IMG/VR virus record: IMGVR_UViG_3300023110_000105
Span: 1-34,770 of that record
Direction: 5' to 3' (one strand)
Length of the DNA stretch: 34,770 bases
DNA from: a virus
Part shown: piece by piece, positions 30,676 to 34,770 of the stretch
How the letters are laid out: every line of letters begins with the position of its first letter
Position numbering within the stretch: the first letter of the stretch is position 1
Translations under genes and position numbers: made by a program
The notes under the pieces: generated by a model
Databases searched by the model: none
What the model saw: the letters and a program-made list of their open reading frames with translations, nothing else
What the model was told of the DNA's origin: nothing

Positions 30676-32862
30676 ATGAGATCAGTAGAAAACATATCAC
30701 AAGAACTTTTTGACAAGATCCGTAGTCGTGTTAGCACACTTAGGTTGGGGGACCAAAATGGCGCTATTACAACAGATCCTAGTCAAGCAAAGTTTTTTGA
30801 ATTTCAATTCAAACACAAAAGTTTACCAGTTGGTGCAGTAACAATAAGCCTTAACGAAGAAGGTATTCTACAAGTATACTTTCCTAATAGTATGGTAGAG
30901 GATGCAGATAGCAGTACTGCAGATGCTTGGTATGGATTTTTAAAAGAACTGAGTAAATTTAGTGCTAGAAATATGTTAAACTATGAAACTCATAATGTAA
31001 CAAAAGAAAGACTGGACAAAAAAGATTATCAGTTTTTAACACAACGTAGCCAGGACGAAGTGATGGAAAACAAACTACACGGAACAAGCCAAAAAAGTTT
31101 CTTAGAAACAGGCACAGCAAAACTTATTATTCAACATAGTAAGACAGTAGACGAAACAAAGATGGGTGCGAGAAGTCGCAATATCAGTGCTATCTACATT
31201 GAGAATGCAGAAGGCGAACGCTTTAAATTTGCTAACAACTACCTGCCAGGAGCGCGAGCAATGGCACGCCATGTTAGCAACGAAGGGCACACTCGTGATG
31301 ATCGTGGCAAGCACATTGTAGAGATTATGACAGAAATGCAGAATCTTAAGACATTTGTCCGTGCAATTAAACGTGAAGATTATGCTACAGATGAACAGAA
31401 TGAAATTATTGAAGCGGCAACTGATCGCTACTATGGACTAAAGGATACCCTAAAGACACTGGCGTCTGCAAACGGGTATGCAGAATATTTTGAAAACTGG
31501 AGTCCACAAGAAGTTGAAGAAGAAGGTGACTTAGAAGATCTTAAAACAAAACTAACTCGTGAAGTTTACGACGAACGCCTCACAGATAGTTTACCTAGTG
31601 TGAGACGAGCAATGAAAGAACGTGCAAAAGTTCAGGAAGCAAATATGCAAGACCTAATTGATTTTGCTAACAGCGATGAACCTATTGAAGTATATGATAA
31701 TCCAGCAGATATTGCTGAACTTGACAACTATATGCAATTTATGAAGAACAGTGATATGGATGCAGGCAGAAAGAATCGCAGTATTCTAGTTGCTATTATG
31801 AAATACTTGTCAAACAATATGACAAATGATGCTGCAGCAAATGCACTTAGTGACATTGAACTTGACGATTCAGCACAGCAGGTAATGGCTTTCAAAATTG
31901 CAAAGAAGTATTTACAGGGTAAGATAGCAAAGAAGGCACCCAAGGCTAAGAAAGATTTATACGGCAAAGATAAAACTGAAGGCATAACATTTGAGTCATA
32001 TGCACAGCGTATGGACATGATTTCAGAAGGCACATGGGCACTACCTGAAACAGAAGCAGATGCAATGAAAATTGCTGGAATGATGGCTAATCCTGTTGCA
32101 CTAGGCGATGGCGGTGAAGATGCTATTAATGCACTAGGTGGACTAATAGGCGATGATGAATTATGGGATGACCTGGGTGTTGCAGGTGACAAAGATCCAG
32201 AAGGTGATGCTAGACCAATTATTATTGGTTGGATGATGGATCACACTGATTGGGAAAATCCAAAGTACAGTGAAACAATTAAAATGGCACTAGACAAAAT
32301 TAAGTCTGATGGCAATGACAGCGAAATGACTATTCCAAGAACATTTGGTAACAAGCGTGAAGATGTTGAAGTAACAGAAGGCATGATGACACTTAAATGC
32401 AAGCACTGTGGTGATATGCTAGGACAACCTACAACAGATTGTCCTTGTGATAGCATGGATCCAAAAGGTGATAACTGGATGATGGTTGACATTGACGGTG
32501 ACGGTGATTCAGATATCGCTGTACAGAACGAAGGCAAAATGAGAGACCTTGCAATGCACATTGAAGATATGATTAGTGACGGTGCAAGTAATGAAGAAAT
32601 TAAAAAGATGCATCCAATGGTAAGTGATAGTGATATTGATAGCATCCGTAGGGATATGCAGGAAAGTGTAGAAGAGACAACAGAAGAATTACCAGAGGCA
32701 GACGAAGTGGCGGAAAGCATTGCGAAAATGAAGGCAATGGCAGGCGTAGGGTCAAAATTTAAGAGCAACCACGGCATACATGAAGGCGAAGAGGGATACC
32801 AAATCACACCAAGAAGTATTGTTGCAAGACAGTTACGCAAACTACAAGACTTAGAAAAGTAA
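30676..32862 (+). CDS. Large protein of unknown function with zinc-like and Ca-like motifs
   Basis: 728 residues, no family recognised with confidence. The N-terminal ~200 residues form a mixed domain (FFEFQFKHKSLPVGAVTISL). A long, charged, helical middle follows with a repeat-free 'DAGRKNRSILVAIMKYLSNN' segment. Near residue 440 a new domain begins: 'ISEGTWALPETEADAMKIAG', then 'DPEGDARPIIIGWMMDHTDW'. Residues 575-591 hold CxxC ... CxC (C575, C578, C589, C591), a possible zinc ribbon, followed by 'DIDGDGDSD' (605-613), an EF-hand-like calcium loop. The C-terminus is acidic, then basic (RSIVARQLRKLQDLEK). It lies behind gp17 in late transcription and ends at a terminator, so a virion or prohead role is likely. 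Confidence 0.65.
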   Translation: MRSVENISQELFDKIRSRVSTLRLGDQNGAITTDPSQAKFFEFQFKHKSLPVGAVTISLNEEGILQVYFPNSMVEDADSSTADAWYGFLKELSKFSARNMLNYETHNVTKERLDKKDYQFLTQRSQDEVMENKLHGTSQKSFLETGTAKLIIQHSKTVDETKMGARSRNISAIYIENAEGERFKFANNYLPGARAMARHVSNEGHTRDDRGKHIVEIMTEMQNLKTFVRAIKREDYATDEQNEIIEAATDRYYGLKDTLKTLASANGYAEYFENWSPQEVEEEGDLEDLKTKLTREVYDERLTDSLPSVRRAMKERAKVQEANMQDLIDFANSDEPIEVYDNPADIAELDNYMQFMKNSDMDAGRKNRSILVAIMKYLSNNMTNDAAANALSDIELDDSAQQVMAFKIAKKYLQGKIAKKAPKAKKDLYGKDKTEGITFESYAQRMDMISEGTWALPETEADAMKIAGMMANPVALGDGGEDAINALGGLIGDDELWDDLGVAGDKDPEGDARPIIIGWMMDHTDWENPKYSETIKMALDKIKSDGNDSEMTIPRTFGNKREDVEVTEGMMTLKCKHCGDMLGQPTTDCPCDSMDPKGDNWMMVDIDGDGDSDIAVQNEGKMRDLAMHIEDMISDGASNEEIKKMHPMVSDSDIDSIRRDMQESVEETTEELPEADEVAESIAKMKAMAGVGSKFKSNHGIHEGEEGYQITPRSIVARQLRKLQDLEK

Positions 32863-32881
32863 ACCAACACACTACTAACTA

Positions 32882-32906
32882 AACAGGGCTCAGGCCCTGT
32901 TTTTTT
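32882..32906 (+). terminator. Rho-independent terminator before gp32
   Basis: Perfect 8-bp stem AACAGGGC / GCCCTGTT (32882-32889, 32894-32901), loop TCAG, with T's through 32906. It separates late genes from the replication genes gp32 and uvsX. Confidence 0.92.
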
Positions 32907-32932
32907 ATGTCAAAAAAATCACAAAAAAGTTA

Positions 32933-32961
32933 TTGACTTGATAAATAAAAATGCATATACT
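32933..32961 (+). promoter_or_regulatory. gp32: Sigma70-type promoter for gp32
   Basis: TTGACT (32933-32938), 17-base spacer, TATACT (32956-32961): one mismatch in each box and ideal spacing. The start would be near 32968. An ATAAATA lies inside the spacer (32941-32947) and could add late expression. Confidence 0.85.
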
Positions 32962-32974
32962 GTATCTACAGTAT
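32957..32974. repeat. Inverted repeat over gp32 promoter -10/+1 (operator-like)
   Basis: ATACTGTA-TC-TACAGTAT, a perfect 8-bp dyad covering most of the -10 box and the predicted start. Its place is that of a repressor operator. It may be bound by a phage or host regulator; no binding protein is visible in the window. Confidence 0.6.
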
Positions 32975-32977
32975 GTG

Positions 32978-32989
32978 AATAGGCACATA
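32978..32989 (+). repeat. gp32 leader direct repeat, copy 1
   Basis: AATAGGCACATA, repeated exactly at 33002-33013 with a period of 24 bases. CACATAC at 32984-32990 pairs with GTATGTG at 32971-32977 (7-bp stem, 6-base loop). Confidence 0.75.
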
Positions 32990-33001
32990 CAAGGCTAAAA
33001 A

Positions 33002-33013
33002 AATAGGCACATA
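33002..33013 (+). repeat. gp32 leader direct repeat, copy 2 (runs into ribosome site)
   Basis: Second AATAGGCACATA, running straight into the TAGGAG Shine-Dalgarno (33013-33018) of gp32. CACATAT here could compete with copy 1 for pairing to GTATGTG. The arrangement fits translational self-control as known for T4 gp32. Confidence 0.75.
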
Positions 33014-33027
33014 TAGGAGAAAATATT

Positions 33028-34020
33028 ATGGCAACATCTTTGGCAGAAATTAGAGCAAAACTAAAGTCTCAAGAAACACGCGGTGAGCGTACAGGCGGCG
33101 GCGACAACGCAATTTTCCCACATTGGAATATCCCAGAAGGCAGTACTGCAGCAGTGCGGTTCCTACCTGATGGCGATCCTAACAACACATTCTTTTGGGC
33201 TGAAAGGCTAATGATTCGTTTACCCTTTAACGGTGTTAAGGGCGATATGAATAGCAAGCCAGTAGTGGTTCAAGTCCCATGTGTTGAGATGTGGAATGAA
33301 ACCTGTCCAATCCTCACAGAAGTGCGTGGATGGTTCAAAGATTCAAGTCTAGAAGAAATGGGTCGCAAGTACTGGAAGAAGCGTAGTTACATCTTCCAAG
33401 GCTTTATTAATGAAAACCCAATGGCAGAAGATAACACACCTGAGAATCCAATTCGCAGATTTGTTATCTCACCAAGTATCTTTAACTTGATTAAAGATGC
33501 ACTTATGGATCCGGATATCCAGGAACTTCCAACTGATTATACCAATGGATTGGATTTCCGTATCACAAAGACTACTAAGGGTCAGTACGCAGATTATAGC
33601 ACATCAAAGTGGGCTCGTAAGGAAACTGCACTAACTGAGTCGCAAATGGCGGCTATTGAGACACATGGTCTTAATACACTTAGTGACTTCCTTCCTAAAA
33701 AACCTACTGAAGTAGAATTGCAGTGCATTAAAGAGATGTTCGAAGCAAGTGTAGATGGACAACCTTACGACGTAGAACGTTGGGGTCAATACTATCGTCC
33801 ATACGGCGTTGATGCTCCTGCTGGCTCCTCAAAAACAGATACGTCTGCGGCAGTCACACCAACAGAAACACCTGCTCCGGCACCAACTCCTGCACCAGTA
33901 GCAGAGACTCCTGCTCCTGCTCCACAAACTGAAACTGTGGCAGCACCTGCAGAAGCACCTGCTGGTGAAAGTAAGCGGGCAGAAGACATCCTTGCGATGA
34001 TCCGTAACCGCCAATCATAA
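33028..34020 (+). CDS. gp32: Single-stranded DNA-binding protein gp32
   Basis: 330 residues (T4: 301). N-terminal 'TSLAEIRAKLKSQETR' is the helical, basic self-association segment; the OB core has 'NAIFPHWNIPEGSTAAVRFL', 'FFWAERLMIRLPFNGVKG' and 'YWKKRSYIFQGFINENP'. It coats ssDNA during replication, recombination and repair and binds partner proteins through its C-terminus. In T4 a Zn site (His64, Cys77, Cys87, Cys90) lies inside the core; here only Cys85 and Cys93 are seen near that place, so the zinc finger seems lost or changed. Residues ~262-318 form a Pro/Ala/Thr-rich linker (TPTETPAPAPTPAPVAETP) instead of T4's acidic tail, ending with 'KRAEDILAMIRNR'. Own host-type promoter and structured leader. 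Confidence 0.93.
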   Translation: MATSLAEIRAKLKSQETRGERTGGGDNAIFPHWNIPEGSTAAVRFLPDGDPNNTFFWAERLMIRLPFNGVKGDMNSKPVVVQVPCVEMWNETCPILTEVRGWFKDSSLEEMGRKYWKKRSYIFQGFINENPMAEDNTPENPIRRFVISPSIFNLIKDALMDPDIQELPTDYTNGLDFRITKTTKGQYADYSTSKWARKETALTESQMAAIETHGLNTLSDFLPKKPTEVELQCIKEMFEASVDGQPYDVERWGQYYRPYGVDAPAGSSKTDTSAAVTPTETPAPAPTPAPVAETPAPAPQTETVAAPAEAPAGESKRAEDILAMIRNRQS

Positions 34021-34031
34021 GGCATAAGTAA

Positions 34032-34059
34032 GGGCGAGCAGTATATATACTGCTCGTCC
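34032..34059 (+). promoter_or_regulatory. Strong hairpin between gp32 and uvsX
   Basis: A 22-base perfect palindrome at 34035-34056 (CGAGCAGTA / TACTGCTCG arms) extends with G-T and G-C pairs to 34032-34059. No T run follows, so it is not a normal terminator. It may protect the gp32 mRNA end, mark an RNase cut, or set the gp32:uvsX ratio. Confidence 0.6.
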
Positions 34060-34082
34060 ATTCTACAAGGAAAGGTAATTCT

Positions 34083-34770
34083 ATGGCAAAGCCGTTTGAC
34101 GTAAGCAAATTTAGAAAAGATATTACAAAAAGCATTGATGGATTAAGCATTGGCTTTAATGATCCTACTGATTGGATCAGCACAGGCAGTTATGCACTTA
34201 ACTATCTTATTAGTGGGGATTTCCGTAAAGGTGTGCCTATGGGCAAAGTTACTGTGTTTGCTGGTGAATCTGGCGCAGGTAAAAGTTATTTTGCAAGTGG
34301 CAACATTGTTAAAAATGCACAAGAGCAAGGAATCTTTGTAGTACTAATTGACAGTGAGAACGCACTTGACGAAGCATGGCTACAAGCACTGGGTGTGGAC
34401 ACAGACGAAAGCAAACTGCTTAAACTTAGTATGAGCATGATTGATGATGTTGCTAAAACAATCTCAACATTTATGAAAGACTACAAAGCCATGGCAGAAG
34501 AAGAACGCCCTAAAGTCTTGTTTGTAGTTGATAGTTTGGGTATGTTGCTAACACCTACTGATGTTGATCAGTTTGACAAAGGCGACATGAAAGGTGATAT
34601 GGGTCGTAAGCCTAAAGCACTAACTGCACTTGTTCGTAATACAGTTAACATGATTGGTAGTTACAATGTAGGCATGGTGTGTACTAACCACACATATGCA
34701 AGTCAGGATATGTTTGATCCAGATGATAAGATTTCAGGTGGTCAAGGCTTTATCTATGCTAGTAGTATTG
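34083..34770 (+). CDS. uvsX: Recombinase UvsX (RecA/Rad51 family), 3' end outside window
   Basis: 229 residues are present; the frame runs off the right edge. Start ATG at 34083 with AAGGAAAGG upstream. The N-terminal 'DWISTGSYALNYLISGDFRK' leads to Walker A GESGAGKS (residues 61-68), then 'FVVLIDSENALDEAWLQALG' and Walker B 'VLFVVDSLG', and loop 1/2 region 'GDMGRKPKALTALVRNTVNM', with 'MVCTNHTYASQDMFDPDDKI' near the cut. This is the T4 UvsX pattern. It forms filaments on ssDNA for strand exchange and recombination-driven replication, displacing gp32. It follows gp32, with which it works, and is likely on the same transcript through the hairpin at 34032. Confidence 0.95.
   Translation, partial: MAKPFDVSKFRKDITKSIDGLSIGFNDPTDWISTGSYALNYLISGDFRKGVPMGKVTVFAGESGAGKSYFASGNIVKNAQEQGIFVVLIDSENALDEAWLQALGVDTDESKLLKLSMSMIDDVAKTISTFMKDYKAMAEEERPKVLFVVDSLGMLLTPTDVDQFDKGDMKGDMGRKPKALTALVRNTVNMIGSYNVGMVCTNHTYASQDMFDPDDKISGGQGFIYASSI

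Noticed and set aside
32241-32870. Minus-strand frame of 209 aa antisense to the 728-aa gene
   Set aside because: Ser/Leu/Pro-rich shadow of an acidic coding strand, with no promoter or ribosome site and no domain.
32978-33013. CRISPR-like repeat reading of the gp32 leader repeats
   Set aside because: Only two 12-base copies with a 12-base gap inside a promoter-leader region; too short and too few for a CRISPR array.
1-34770. tRNA genes, insertion sequences, integrase or attachment sites
   Set aside because: None were seen on either strand by eye. Short or degenerate tRNAs could escape without a covariance search.

Overview
This window is a continuous piece of a T4-like contractile-tailed bacteriophage (myovirus) of the marine type. 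It is AT-rich, genes are packed end to end, and it carries recognisable relatives of T4 genes 15, 14, 13, 1, 18, 19, 4, 16, 17, 32 and uvsX. Long repeat-rich fibre genes and extra display-type domains on neck and sheath proteins are typical of marine T4-likes infecting cyanobacteria or SAR11-type bacteria. An Usg-like gene, a family I know mainly from alphaproteobacteria, points to an alphaproteobacterial host; this is inference. No tRNA, rRNA, CRISPR array, IS element or integrase was seen, and no stretch longer than 300 bases lacks a gene.

Layout. 1-10621 (+): adsorption apparatus, with a tail fibre cut by the left edge, a 187-aa fibre/Peptidase_G2-like protein, an 81-aa companion and a 2052-aa fibre or baseplate protein with about nine copies of one module. 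10638-11384 (+): a DUF115/Maf-like protein. 11364-14357 (-): Nudix hydrolase, gp15 tail sheath stabiliser and gp14 neck protein. 14399-16000 (+): three overlapping genes of unknown function behind a sigma70-type promoter. 16028-17389 (+): gp13 neck protein and gp1 dNMP kinase. 17346-17675 (-): a four-CxxC zinc protein. 17787-23085 (+): gp18 sheath, gp19 tube and a second tube-fold protein. 23094-26547 (+): a small unknown, gp4 head completion, a 2OG-Fe(II) oxygenase-like protein, gp16 small terminase and two probable prohead/core proteins. 26610-28299 (+): SGNH hydrolase and glycosyltransferase-like pair. 28244-28783 (-): HNH endonuclease. 28819-32862 (+): Usg-like protein, gp17 large terminase and a 728-aa protein of unknown function. 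33028-34770 (+): gp32 ssDNA-binding protein and UvsX recombinase, cut by the right edge.

Regulation can be partly read. Nine intergenic copies of ATAAATA (T4 late-promoter core) stand in front of genes in the correct orientation. Two sigma70-like promoters precede the 14456 operon and gp32, the likely early or middle genes. Three rho-independent terminators follow gp18, the acidic 169-aa protein and the 728-aa protein. At two plus-strand genes the late motif is so close to the ATG that the predicted transcript begins at the A of the start codon, and no Shine-Dalgarno sequence is present, which suggests leaderless late mRNAs. The gp32 leader has a palindrome over the -10 box and start site, a direct repeat that includes the ribosome site, and alternative hairpins.

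Together the genes supply adsorption (fibres), tail (13, 14, 15, 18, 19), head completion and packaging (4, 16, 17, core proteins), nucleotide and DNA metabolism (1, 32, uvsX), and a set of possible modification enzymes (DUF115-like, 2OG oxygenase, SGNH hydrolase, glycosyltransferase).
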